From assembly GCA_965277055.1 (NCBI GenBank), contig OZ255703.1, positions 248,001 to 312,000 of the forward strand: a DNA stretch of 64,000 nucleotides, read 5' to 3'. Numbering within the stretch: the first letter of the stretch is position 1; every line of letters begins with the position of its first letter. Below are positions 26,284-34,610 of this stretch, piece after piece. The stretch comes from CBDCHC01 sp965277055. Its GTDB lineage: Bacteria > Pseudomonadota > Gammaproteobacteria > PS1 > Pseudothioglobaceae. The translations under genes and the position numbers were made by a program. Under the pieces are notes generated by a model. It was not told the origin of the DNA. It saw only the letters and a program-made list of their open reading frames with translations, and made no database searches.

Positions 26284-28985
26284 ATGACTTTGAATATGTC
26301 TTAGTAGATGGCAGTGCATTTTTGTTTCGTTCGTATTATGCGAATATGAGACAAAACCTCACTTCCCCTGATGGATTTCCTACTGGGGCAATGTTTGGGG
26401 TTATCTCAAGTATCAAAAAACTAGAAAAATCCTATCCTAGTGCAAAACTTATCTTGATTTTTGATGCTAAAGGTAAAAATTTTCGCCATCAAATGTACCC
26501 AGAGTACAAAGCCAATAGAAAAGATGCTGACCCAGAACTCATCATGCAAATCCAACCGCTGTATGACATCATTAGCAACATGGGTGTGCATTTCTTTTGC
26601 GTTGATGGCGTAGAAGCTGATGACACTATCGCCACTCTTGCGAGCCAAAATAACAAGGCTGGTATTAAAACACTCATTGCAAGTGGCGATAAAGACCTCA
26701 TGCAACTAGTGGGTGGGCATGTATATCAGCTCGACATGAAAGGAGATTTACTTGATTATGATGGAGTAATAAAAAAATCAGGAGTGCGTCCTGAACAAAT
26801 CAGAGACTTACTTGCACTTACTGGTGATAGTGCCGATAATATCCCCGGAGTGCCTTCTGTGGGTCCAAAAACTGCTGTGAAATGGCTCACTGAGCACCAA
26901 GATATTGCTACTATTAAGGCACATGCAGATCAGGTAGGAGGCAAAGTTGGTGAAAAATTACGCGAAAACTTTGAGTTACTTGACCTCTCCTATCAACTGG
27001 TAACACTCAAAACTGATGTCGCTCTGCCTGAATGTATTACTAGCGAGCCACCTCTAGCAGATACCGAACGCTTGTATCAATTATATACCAAATACGGCTT
27101 TAACACCTGGCTAAAAGAAGTAGCACCTACGAATACTGTAGATGCTCATACTGATAATACCTTGGAGATTTCTACTCCCACATTTATGGAGCAGTACCGT
27201 AAAACAGTGGTATTTTCCCCAGATGATTTTACCCATCTAGTCAATCTACTCTCTAACAGTAAATATTTTATTTTTGACTTGGAAACTACTGGGCTAGATT
27301 ATATTAATGACCAGATAGTGGGGATTGTTTTTTTGGTTGAAAAATCAAGTTTTTATATACCGATAGGACATAGTTATTTAGGTGTGCCCGATCAGCTAGA
27401 TGGGCTGATGGTACTTGATACGCTTCGTCCTATTTTAGAAGATAGCACTATTGGCAAAATTGGGCAAAATCTCAAATATGACTCGCATATTCTAATGAAT
27501 CATAATATTTATTTGCAAGGCATCATTCATGATACGATGCTCCTGAGTTATTGCCTAAACTCTACTGCTACTAGGCACAATATGGATGACCTAGCAACCT
27601 ACTATCTGGGCTATACCACTACGCATTTTAAAGATATCGCAGGGACTGGGAAGAAACAACTTAGTTTTGATCGGATTGATATTAGTATAGCAAGTGACTA
27701 TGCGCTAGAAGATGTAATAGTAACGAACGAATTGTTTTTAACTCTATCAGAGCAAATTCTCAAAACACCATCACTCTATAAACTTTACATGAAAGTAGAG
27801 TTACCACTCATTGCAGTAATGGTAGCGATTGAACGAAGTGGGGTACGCCTTGATACTGGAGCACTGCATACCCAGTTTACCGCAGTAGATGAAACTATCC
27901 GCTCATTGACTGCACAAATATATGAAATGGCGGGTGTGGAGTTTAATCTCGACTCGCCCAAGCAACTTAAAGAAGTATTATTTGGCGAGCATGGACTCGG
28001 GCTAGAAAGTAAGAAAAAAACTACTGGTGGCGAGCTCTCTACTAATGAAGAAGCACTCAAAACATTAGACCACCCTATTGCAAAATTATTACTTGAATAC
28101 CGTATGCTCAATAAACTCAGCACTACGTATTTACAAGCATTACCCAAAAATATCAATCCCACTACAGGTAGACTCCATACATCCTATCATCAAAGTGGTA
28201 CTGCTACTGGCAGACTTTCATCCTCTAACCCAAACTTACAAAATATTCCTATTCGCACTGAACAGGGAGCAAAAATACGTCAGGCATTTATTGCCAAAGA
28301 TGGATATAGTATTGTTGCATTGGATTACTCCCAAATTGAACTGCGCTTAATTGCACATTTAAGTGAAGATAAAAATTTAATTTCTGCCTTTAATAGCGGT
28401 GAAGATATTCATAAATCTACTGCAAGTTTGATGTTTGATACTCCAATAACTGAGGTAGATAGCAGTATGCGTAGAAGTGCTAAAGCCATTAACTTTGGGC
28501 TGATGTACGGCATGGGTGCACACAAACTTGCCAAGCAAATCGGGGTAAGTAATACAGTAGCCAGTGACTATATCAAAAATTACTTTAATAGCTACCCAGG
28601 AGTAAAAAAGTATATTACCTCTATTAAAGCAACTGCAAAATCCGAGGGTTTTGTAGAAACCATAATGGGTAGAAGGCTCTACTTACCAGATATTAATTCT
28701 AAAAGTCGTGTGGCTCAGGCACACGCTGAGCGCATAGCAGTAAATGCTCCGATGCAAGGCAGTAGTGCTGATATTATTAAATGTGCAATGCATGAAATTT
28801 ATCAGCAAAAGATCAATGCAACTATGCTAATGCAAGTCCATGATGAGCTCGTATTTGAGGTGGAATCCTCACAAGTGAGCAAAGTGGGTACCCAGCTTAA
28901 GCAGATAATGGAACATGTGGTAACTCTTAAAGTACCACTTATTGTTGATATAGGTGTAGGTGCTAACTGGGCACAAGCACATTAG
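26280..28985 (+). CDS. polA: DNA polymerase I
   Basis: 901-residue three-domain enzyme for Okazaki fragment maturation and repair. The N-terminal 5' nuclease (about 1-300) has LVDGSAFLFRSYYA, FDAKGKNFRHQMYPEYKANR, GVEADDTIATLA and LTGDSADNIPGVPSVGPKTA. The 3'-5' exonuclease domain (about 310-500) keeps its acidic residues in FDLETTGLDYINDQ and GQNLKYDSHIL, so proofreading looks intact. The polymerase domain has TATGRLSSSNPNLQNIPIR, LDYSQIELRLIAH, RRSAKAINFGLMYGMG and QVHDELVFEV. It is coupled to hisF by an ATGA overlap. Confidence 0.97.
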   Translation: MNDFEYVLVDGSAFLFRSYYANMRQNLTSPDGFPTGAMFGVISSIKKLEKSYPSAKLILIFDAKGKNFRHQMYPEYKANRKDADPELIMQIQPLYDIISNMGVHFFCVDGVEADDTIATLASQNNKAGIKTLIASGDKDLMQLVGGHVYQLDMKGDLLDYDGVIKKSGVRPEQIRDLLALTGDSADNIPGVPSVGPKTAVKWLTEHQDIATIKAHADQVGGKVGEKLRENFELLDLSYQLVTLKTDVALPECITSEPPLADTERLYQLYTKYGFNTWLKEVAPTNTVDAHTDNTLEISTPTFMEQYRKTVVFSPDDFTHLVNLLSNSKYFIFDLETTGLDYINDQIVGIVFLVEKSSFYIPIGHSYLGVPDQLDGLMVLDTLRPILEDSTIGKIGQNLKYDSHILMNHNIYLQGIIHDTMLLSYCLNSTATRHNMDDLATYYLGYTTTHFKDIAGTGKKQLSFDRIDISIASDYALEDVIVTNELFLTLSEQILKTPSLYKLYMKVELPLIAVMVAIERSGVRLDTGALHTQFTAVDETIRSLTAQIYEMAGVEFNLDSPKQLKEVLFGEHGLGLESKKKTTGGELSTNEEALKTLDHPIAKLLLEYRMLNKLSTTYLQALPKNINPTTGRLHTSYHQSGTATGRLSSSNPNLQNIPIRTEQGAKIRQAFIAKDGYSIVALDYSQIELRLIAHLSEDKNLISAFNSGEDIHKSTASLMFDTPITEVDSSMRRSAKAINFGLMYGMGAHKLAKQIGVSNTVASDYIKNYFNSYPGVKKYITSIKATAKSEGFVETIMGRRLYLPDINSKSRVAQAHAERIAVNAPMQGSSADIIKCAMHEIYQQKINATMLMQVHDELVFEVESSQVSKVGTQLKQIMEHVVTLKVPLIVDIGVGANWAQAH

Positions 28986-28998
28986 TCCCACTGGGCTA

Positions 28999-29016
28999 TA
29001 CTATTACAGAATAGTA
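28999..29016. terminator. Small hairpin between convergent polA and the 134-residue gene
   Basis: Perfect 7-bp inverted repeat TACTATT-acag-AATAGTA. It lies between two convergent stop codons, as a shared terminator would. No clear T run follows it on the plus strand, so it is at best a weak terminator or an RNA 3'-end stabiliser. Confidence 0.35.
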
Positions 29017-29421
29017 CTAACTTGCTTTTACTTCTTCCTCGGGCTCACCTTGCCAAAGTAACTCATAGGCAAGCTCTTCAGCTGTCTCTACATATTGCAT
29101 CAGTCCTTTGAACTGCTCATTAAACCGCTCATCAGCATGACTTTGTTCGTGTTGGTCAAAACTCTTCCAATAGGTCACAATAGCAATATGCTCTTCTTGC
29201 GTATTAGCTGGATTAATAGAGCCTTCAGCTGAAATATCACCAGAAAAACGAAATACTTGTCCGGCAATAAATCCACCTTCTTCGTTACCATAATTATTTT
29301 TTACTACATTACATATTTGCCCCATGGCTAACTCTACATCTTCAAAACTCACACCTTCTTTGAGTTTAAAACGGTTAAACAACATAGTGCTCTCATAGGG
29401 AATATTGATAGCGTTAAACAT
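29017..29421 (-). CDS. Conserved hypothetical protein, possibly antibiotic biosynthesis monooxygenase-like fold
   Basis: 134-residue acidic soluble protein I do not firmly recognise. The pattern TMLFNRFKLKEGVSFEDVELAMGQICN ... HIAIVTYWKSFDQHEQSHADERFNEQF resembles dimeric alpha-beta barrel (ABM-type) proteins, in which a strand is followed by a helix and a "W-S-...H" motif. The gene has a strong ribosome-binding site (AAGGAG about 7 bp before ATG). It is monocistronic, with the hairpin repeat array upstream and polA convergent. Function unknown. Confidence 0.6.
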   Translation of the reverse strand: MFNAINIPYESTMLFNRFKLKEGVSFEDVELAMGQICNVVKNNYGNEEGGFIAGQVFRFSGDISAEGSINPANTQEEHIAIVTYWKSFDQHEQSHADERFNEQFKGLMQYVETAEELAYELLWQGEPEEEVKAS

Positions 29422-29460
29422 AATGATCTCCTTATATTAAAATATTCTAATATAATAAGC

Positions 29461-29582
29461 TTACTATTGCCCAATATCAAGGGCTAAAGTACTGTAGAAA
29501 CTATGGGATTAGCAATATAGTGTGCTATTGTACTTATGTTAGCTAATTATGCAGAGTAACACAGCAGAAACCAAACCACCTA
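29461..29582. repeat. Probable decayed unit of the long-hairpin repeat family
   Basis: This 122-bp stretch ends in ATGCAGAGTAACAC, identical to part of the right arm of the unit at 34381-34481. It can form AGTAC/GTACT and TAGCA/TGCTA stems around an 8-nt loop. It directly precedes the three intact copies at the same spacing. No gene is visible here; the outermost stem is degraded. Confidence 0.45.
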
Positions 29583-29945
29583 AAGCTCTTTTAACGAGTA
29601 TTTTTTCTGGCTACAAGGCGTGTGAGAAAAATGTAATTGAGCATACGAGTAGTATGTGATTGAACATTTTTAGAAACACAACACAGTAGCAAGGAAAAAC
29701 CCGAAGCTCTTTTAACGAGTATTTTTTCTGGCTACAAGGCGTGTGAGAAAAATGTAATTGAGCATACGAGTAGTATGTGATTGAACATTTTTAGAAACAC
29801 AACACAGTAGCAAGGAAAAACCCGAAGCTCTTTTAACGAGTATTTTTTCTGGCTACAAGGCGTGTGAGAAAAATGTAATTGAGCATACGAGTAGTATGTG
29901 ATTGAACATTTTTAGAAACACAACACAGTAGCAAGGAAAAAGACG
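29583..29945. repeat. Three tandem 121-bp long-hairpin repeats (type A)
   Basis: Three copies with a 121-bp period (starting 29583, 29704 and 29825), identical as far as I can see. Each contains a ~99-nt imperfect hairpin (29601-29699 in the first). From the outside in, the stems are TTTTTC/GAAAAA, GCTAC/GTAGC, GTGT/ACAC, AAAAATGT/ACATTTTT and CATAC/GTATG, with loop GAGTA. Hairpins are separated by a ~22-bp spacer containing tttaacgagta. They lie between the 134-residue gene and the 3' end of rnpB. The units at 34259-34603 share period, spacer and loop but have different, still complementary arms. Confidence 0.85.
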
Positions 29946-29955
29946 AAGTTAAAAG

Positions 29956-30298
29956 GAAGTTGGTCTATAAGCCGGATTCTGTCTTTGTATAGCCATTAAT
30001 CTAGGACAACTATCACTAATTGCCTCGTGCGCTCTACCCAATGACTAGCCGAGTCAGCTTGTGGTCATTCTATTTGAGCTTGCTCCAAGTGAGGTTTACC
30101 TTGCCATTATTATCACTAATAATGCGGTGCGCTCTTACCGCACCATTTCACCCTTACCAATATTGGCGGTATCTTTTCTGTGGCACTATCTGTTAGATTA
30201 CTCTACCTAGCTGTTAACTAGCACTTTACTCTATGGAGTCCGGACTTTCCTCTTAAATATTTCATAAGAATTACCTAAGCGACTATCCGACCAACTTC
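29956..30298 (-). ncRNA. rnpB: RNase P RNA (M1 RNA, bacterial type A)
   Basis: 343-nt catalytic RNA of tRNA 5' maturation. Read on the minus strand, the 5' end GAAGTTGGTCGGATAGTCGC pairs with the 3' end GGCTTATAGACCAACTTC (helix P1). The universally conserved GAGGAAAGTCCGGACTCC (P4/CR-I) and ACAGAATCCGGCTTA (CR-V) are present. GGTAAGGGTGAAATGGTGCGG and GTAAGAGCGCACC form the P12 region with conserved internal loops, and GGAGCAAG lies near P15. It starts 11 bp after the mutT-thiE stop, so its promoter lies within that gene or it is co-transcribed. The type A hairpin repeats follow its 3' end directly. Confidence 0.96.
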
Positions 30299-30309
30299 AA
30301 CTCATTTTA

Positions 30310-31215
30310 CTAAAGTTTTGTGATACCCGCAATTCCATGTGCTCCGTATGATTGAGTTATTGGCAGCATTTCGCTGGTCATCCCTCCTAGAAAATATACC
30401 GCACTATTACTCAGAGTTGCTAACTCACTTGCTCGCTCATAGCCTATTGGGGTAGCTTCTGGGTGAGTGGTGGTAGGGTGGACGGGGCTAATAGTAATGA
30501 GATCTACTCCTAGCTCATTGGCTCTGAATACTTCTGCTTCTGAGTGAGTGCTTGCACTTAATAATAATGGGGTATTAATAGCAGTATTCATAAGTGTATT
30601 ACTCATCAGGTGAATTCCATCACACCATTTTTCATACTGCTTACAATTATGCACAATGTCAGGAATATTTAACACTAAGGAAATTGAGTGCTCTGTACAG
30701 AGTGAGTATATTTGCTGCACTTCTGCGAGTGGCACGGGAATTTTACTTCGTAGTTGCAACAGTGATATTCTAGAGATTTCAGCTTGTAGCTCAACATAAA
30801 GCTCAGGATGATAATTACGAATATGATAGGTAGTGCTTAAACACATACGATTAATAATCGGCATTACCGTGGGCAAAATATGATAAGTTTTTAGCATAAG
30901 TATGGGAGTAAAGCTAATTTCTTGCCCTTCATTACCTACGATCTCACCCTCAAATGCCTGTATTAGATATACCTTGAGAGCAACTGATTTTTGTGGATAA
31001 TGATAGACAAAATCAAGCGTATGCGTACATTGGGTAACGGTGATTGCCAATTCCTCATGAAGTTCACGGATAAGTGCATCTTGTGGGTTCTCATCTTTTT
31101 CTACCTTTCCGCCAGGAAATTCCCAGTAGCCCTGCATAAACGTACCAGTTCTACGCTGGTTAATAAACACTTCGCCACATTCATTAAATATAACCCCCAC
31201 TACAACGTTAAGCAT
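30310..31215 (-). CDS. MutT-type Nudix hydrolase fused to a ThiE-like domain
   Basis: 301-residue fusion. The N-terminal Nudix domain has MLNVVVGVIFNECGEVFINQ and the full Nudix box GGKVEKDENPQDALIRELHEELAI, so it should hydrolyse 8-oxo-dGTP as MutT does. The C-terminal ~170 residues are thiamine-phosphate-synthase-like: LLQLRSKI, LLLSASTHSEAEVFRANELGVDLITISPV, and YFLGGMTSEM. The catalytic ThiE motifs are altered, so the domain may not make thiamine phosphate. This MutT-ThiE fusion is known in gammaproteobacteria. ATG 31215 places the first Nudix strand at the N-terminus; 31272 would overlap gshA. Confidence 0.88.
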   Translation of the reverse strand: MLNVVVGVIFNECGEVFINQRRTGTFMQGYWEFPGGKVEKDENPQDALIRELHEELAITVTQCTHTLDFVYHYPQKSVALKVYLIQAFEGEIVGNEGQEISFTPILMLKTYHILPTVMPIINRMCLSTTYHIRNYHPELYVELQAEISRISLLQLRSKIPVPLAEVQQIYSLCTEHSISLVLNIPDIVHNCKQYEKWCDGIHLMSNTLMNTAINTPLLLSASTHSEAEVFRANELGVDLITISPVHPTTTHPEATPIGYERASELATLSNSAVYFLGGMTSEMLPITQSYGAHGIAGITKL

Positions 31216-31251
31216 TAAAATAAAAAGTTTAAAAAGTGGTATTTTAAGTAA

Positions 31252-32790
31252 GTGAGCAATATTTATCAGCAATTATTAGCCCATGCAGATGTAGGGGCTG
31301 CTCTTAGGCAAAATTATATTGGACTAGAGCGTGAATCTCTTCGCACTGATGATAAGGGTGCCATTGCCCTATCTGCCCACCCGCAATCACTAGGTTCCAC
31401 TCTTACCCACCCTTATATCACTACTGATTTTTCTGAAAGCCTGATTGAAATTGTCACTCCTCCTTTACAAGGTGCAAATGCAACTCTACATTTTTTAGAA
31501 CAAAGTTTAGCCTACGTTACCAGCCATTTACATACTGGAGAAAAACTTTGGGGTGCAAGTATGCCCTGTGTGATAAATGGTAAAAGCCAAATAAATATCG
31601 CTCATTATGGTAGCTCTAATGAAGGCAAAATGAAAGAAGTCTATAGAAAAGGCTTAGCTTTGAGATATGGTAAAGAAATGCAAGTGGTTGCAGGCATTCA
31701 TTTTAATTACTCATTTAGCGATGACTTTTGGCAGATTTTACAGGGTATTACTGGGTGTAACACATCGCTCCAAGCATATAAAAATGTGAAATATATGGAC
31801 CTGATTCGTAATGTACTCAGATATGGCTGGATACTCTATTATTTCTTCGGGGCATCGAATAGCGTATGTAAGTCATTTCTGCATATTGGTCAGCATCATA
31901 ACTTTGAAGAGTTTGATGAGTTTACCCTGTACAACCCATATGCTACATCTCTTCGTATGAGTGATATTGGTTACCAAAACTCCAAAGAAGATGAAAGTGG
32001 TATTAAGGCAAATTATAACAGCGTAATGCAATATGCACATTCTTTACAAGATGCCATGCGCACTTCATGTGCAGAATACGAAGCAATGGGTATCTGTGAA
32101 AACGGGGAATACTTGCAACTCAATGATAGTATTTTGCAAATTGAAAATGAATATTACTCCTCTATTCGCCCTAAGCCTACTCACGAATCAGGAGTGATGC
32201 CGAGTCAATCACTGCTAAATAACGGCATTGAGTACATTGAGCTTCGTACGTTTGATATTAATCCTTTAACTCCCTTAGGCGTTACGAAGGAACAAATATT
32301 ATTTACTGAGAGTTTTTTATTAATGTGCTTATTAGAAGAGTCTAAACCATTATCCACGAGAGAGCATGTGGAGATTGATAGAAACAACTTACATATCGCC
32401 ACGCACGGTATGGACCCACGAGCGAATGTCATGTGTCATGGCAAGTCTTTTGTGCTTGGGGAGTGTTTTGATATGATGGAAGACAAACTTACATCAGCAG
32501 CACTTATATATAGTGAAGTACATCATCATGCGGTAACGCAGATATATCAGTCTGGTGGAGTAGCTAAAGCACTGCTTAAGGATATGCAAACCAAACAACA
32601 AGGCTTTAATACCTGGGCAAATGCACTAAGTAATGGGCATGATGCCTATTTTAAACAACTTACAATAGAGCCAGAGTTTAGCAAAATGATGGATAACATA
32701 GGAGCAGAGTCTATCACGAAGCAGCAACTACTAGAGCAAAGTACACTAGACTTTGATACCTACCTGCAGAATTACTTCTCTCAGTTATGA
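31252..32790 (+). CDS. gshA: Glutamate-cysteine ligase
   Basis: First enzyme of glutathione synthesis, of the gammaproteobacterial (E. coli) type with 512 residues. GLERESLRTDDKGAIALSAHP, ITTDFSESLIEIVTPP, WGASMPC, and YIELRTFDINPLTPLGV mark the active-site region. The start is a GTG at 31252, 36 bp from the divergent mutT-thiE gene. It overlaps mnmE by 4 bp (ATGA). Glutathione would serve the peroxidase encoded at 60551. Confidence 0.95.
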   Translation: MSNIYQQLLAHADVGAALRQNYIGLERESLRTDDKGAIALSAHPQSLGSTLTHPYITTDFSESLIEIVTPPLQGANATLHFLEQSLAYVTSHLHTGEKLWGASMPCVINGKSQINIAHYGSSNEGKMKEVYRKGLALRYGKEMQVVAGIHFNYSFSDDFWQILQGITGCNTSLQAYKNVKYMDLIRNVLRYGWILYYFFGASNSVCKSFLHIGQHHNFEEFDEFTLYNPYATSLRMSDIGYQNSKEDESGIKANYNSVMQYAHSLQDAMRTSCAEYEAMGICENGEYLQLNDSILQIENEYYSSIRPKPTHESGVMPSQSLLNNGIEYIELRTFDINPLTPLGVTKEQILFTESFLLMCLLEESKPLSTREHVEIDRNNLHIATHGMDPRANVMCHGKSFVLGECFDMMEDKLTSAALIYSEVHHHAVTQIYQSGGVAKALLKDMQTKQQGFNTWANALSNGHDAYFKQLTIEPEFSKMMDNIGAESITKQQLLEQSTLDFDTYLQNYFSQL

Positions 32791-34100
32791 ACACCATTTG
32801 TGCCATTGCCTCAGGCATGGGAGGCACAATAGGCATCATCAGAATTTCTGGGATACACGCCTATCAGATTGGTAGCACTCTCACCCAAAAAGCATTACCA
32901 GATAGATATGCAAACTACACTGCGTTATATGAGGGTGATACTATTATTGACAAGGCAATTGTGATTTACTTTAAAGCTCCGCATTCATTTACTGGTGAAG
33001 ATATTGTAGAAGTACACTGCCATGGAGGTGATATTAATACACAAGCGATATTTAATGTAATATTATCTTTAGGGGCTACTATTGCCGAGGCTGGGGAATT
33101 TTCCAAACGAGCATTTCTCAACGGCAAAATTGATTTAACAGAAGCAGAAGCCATTCATGATGTTATCCACTCTAGTAGTTCATCTGCCAATACACTAGCA
33201 ATGCGCTCACTCTCTGGACAATTTAAAACTCATATCAACACGTTAAAAGAGGAAATTATTCATCTTCGAATGTTTACCGAAGCAAGTATTGACTTTGTAG
33301 ATGAAGAAATTGACTTCATTGAAGAGAACCAAACCAAAGATAAAATTACTTCCATTATTAAACGCATTGAACACACGATTGCTGCATGTGAGGGGGGCAA
33401 AATTTTGCGTAATGGACTCAATGTAGCCATCATCGGCAAGCCTAATGCTGGTAAGTCATCACTCTTAAATGCTCTCACTGGAGAGGATACCGCCATTGTC
33501 ACTAGCACCGCAGGTACTACCAGAGATACTATTACTGAGTATATTACCATTAATGGCATTAAAATCAATATTGTAGATACCGCAGGGATGCGTGAAACCA
33601 GTAACGAAATAGAGTCTGAAGGCATCAAGCGTGCTAAAGAAAAAGCAAAAGATGCGGATATTATTCTGCTCGTATATAGTTGTAATGAAACCCCTGATCT
33701 TAGTTTGCTTCCTATAAACACAGAAGCACGAGTCATTATGGTAGCCAACAAACTAGATATTCACTCAGACACTCACTCTTTAAAAGAATTAACAGGTGAG
33801 CACGTAGCAATTTCTGCAAAAACTGGGCTCAATCTTGAAAACCTCAAAGACCTCATTACCAAAGATAGTGCGCAAGACCTCACTGAAAATTTATTCTTAG
33901 CACGTACTCGGCACATCACCGCACTACATGAAAGCCTTGAGCATATGAGTCAAGCACGTAATCAGCTCCACGAGATGCAATTTGAACTTCTCGCAGAAGA
34001 GCTCACCCTCGCTCACAAAGCACTCGGAGAAATCACTGGGGAATTTACCAGTGATGATTTGTTGGGCGAGATATTTTCTAGTTTTTGTATTGGAAAGTAA
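32787..34100 (+). CDS. mnmE: tRNA modification GTPase MnmE
   Basis: Works with MnmG to add carboxymethylaminomethyl groups to wobble U34 of tRNAs. The N-terminal folate-binding domain has MGGTIGIIRISG and GAGEFSKRAFLNGK-like segments (AGEFSKRAFLNGKIDLTEAEA). The G domain has GKPNAGKSSLL, TTRD, DTAGMRE and NKLD. The C-terminal FCIGK gives the invariant C-x-G-K catalytic end. 437 residues, normal. Coupled to gshA by an ATGA overlap; the intergenic hairpins follow its stop. Confidence 0.97.
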   Translation: MNTICAIASGMGGTIGIIRISGIHAYQIGSTLTQKALPDRYANYTALYEGDTIIDKAIVIYFKAPHSFTGEDIVEVHCHGGDINTQAIFNVILSLGATIAEAGEFSKRAFLNGKIDLTEAEAIHDVIHSSSSSANTLAMRSLSGQFKTHINTLKEEIIHLRMFTEASIDFVDEEIDFIEENQTKDKITSIIKRIEHTIAACEGGKILRNGLNVAIIGKPNAGKSSLLNALTGEDTAIVTSTAGTTRDTITEYITINGIKINIVDTAGMRETSNEIESEGIKRAKEKAKDADIILLVYSCNETPDLSLLPINTEARVIMVANKLDIHSDTHSLKELTGEHVAISAKTGLNLENLKDLITKDSAQDLTENLFLARTRHITALHESLEHMSQARNQLHEMQFELLAEELTLAHKALGEITGEFTSDDLLGEIFSSFCIGK

Positions 34101-34112
34101 TCTCACTGCGTC

Positions 34113-34211
34113 TTTTCTCTTTATGCAGCGTTGAATATCGTAATTCGCTGGGTCATTTATACTTATAAACTCCCTGCGCAAATTCCTTATTCGCCTTGCC
34201 TAAAAAGAAAA
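34113..34211. repeat. Long imperfect palindrome (99 nt) after mnmE
   Basis: Outer arms TTTTCTCTTTATGC and GCCTAAAAAGAAAA match in 12 of 14 positions. Inside, GAATATCGTAATTCGC pairs with GCGCAAATTCCTTATTC with mismatches, and the centre is TTTATA-C-TTATAAA. The sequence differs from the 122-bp repeat family that follows but has similar hairpin length. It could end mnmE transcription from either strand. No coding potential is evident. Confidence 0.65.
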
Positions 34212-34258
34212 TACTTGCGAAAAAGGTTAAAAAAATAGGTACAGCAAATTAACAAAAA

Positions 34259-34603
34259 ATTTTGAGATTTTTATGAAGCGTGTAAATAATTCAAAATTGA
34301 GCGTACGAGTAGTACGTGATTGCGAGAATTATGCAGCACAACAAAATAAAAGTTCAAAATACATGTTTATTTAACAAAGTATTTTGAGAGTTTTGCTAAG
34401 CACTCAAATAATTTATGACCCAGTTTGCTTATAGCAAATGATTGAGTACATTATGCAGAGTAACACCGTAAAAACTCAAAAGACACAGTTATTTAGCAAA
34501 GTATTTTGAGAATTTTATGAGGCGTGCAAATAATTCATAATTGAGCGTACGGGTAGTACGTGATTGCATGAATTATGCAGCACAACAAAATAAAAACTCA
34601 AAA
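34259..34603. repeat. Three tandem 122-bp long-hairpin repeats (type B)
   Basis: Units at 34259-34360, 34381-34481 and 34503-34603, with a 122-bp period. Each opens with ATTTTGAG and closes with CTCAAAA or TTCAAAAT. Middle stems are ATAATTC/GAATTAT (unit 1), ATAAT/ATTAT (unit 2) and ATAATTCAT/ATGAATTAT (unit 3). Inner stems are CGTAC/GTACG in units 1 and 3 but TTTGC/GCAAA in unit 2. Unit 2 has a different loop (TTATA against GAGTA/GGGTA). The spacers (tttaacaaagt) resemble those of the type A array at 29583-29945. Located between mnmE and the convergent alaC gene. Confidence 0.85.
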
Positions 34604-34610
34604 GACGAAG

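Noticed and set aside
29583..29945. Possible CRISPR array
   Set aside because: The repeats are 121 bp, adjacent and internally palindromic over their full length, with identical rather than unique spacers; no cas genes are nearby.
30310..31215. Annotation as plain thiamine-phosphate synthase
   Set aside because: The N-terminal Nudix box is complete and the ThiE-like motifs are weakened, so the MutT-type call takes precedence.
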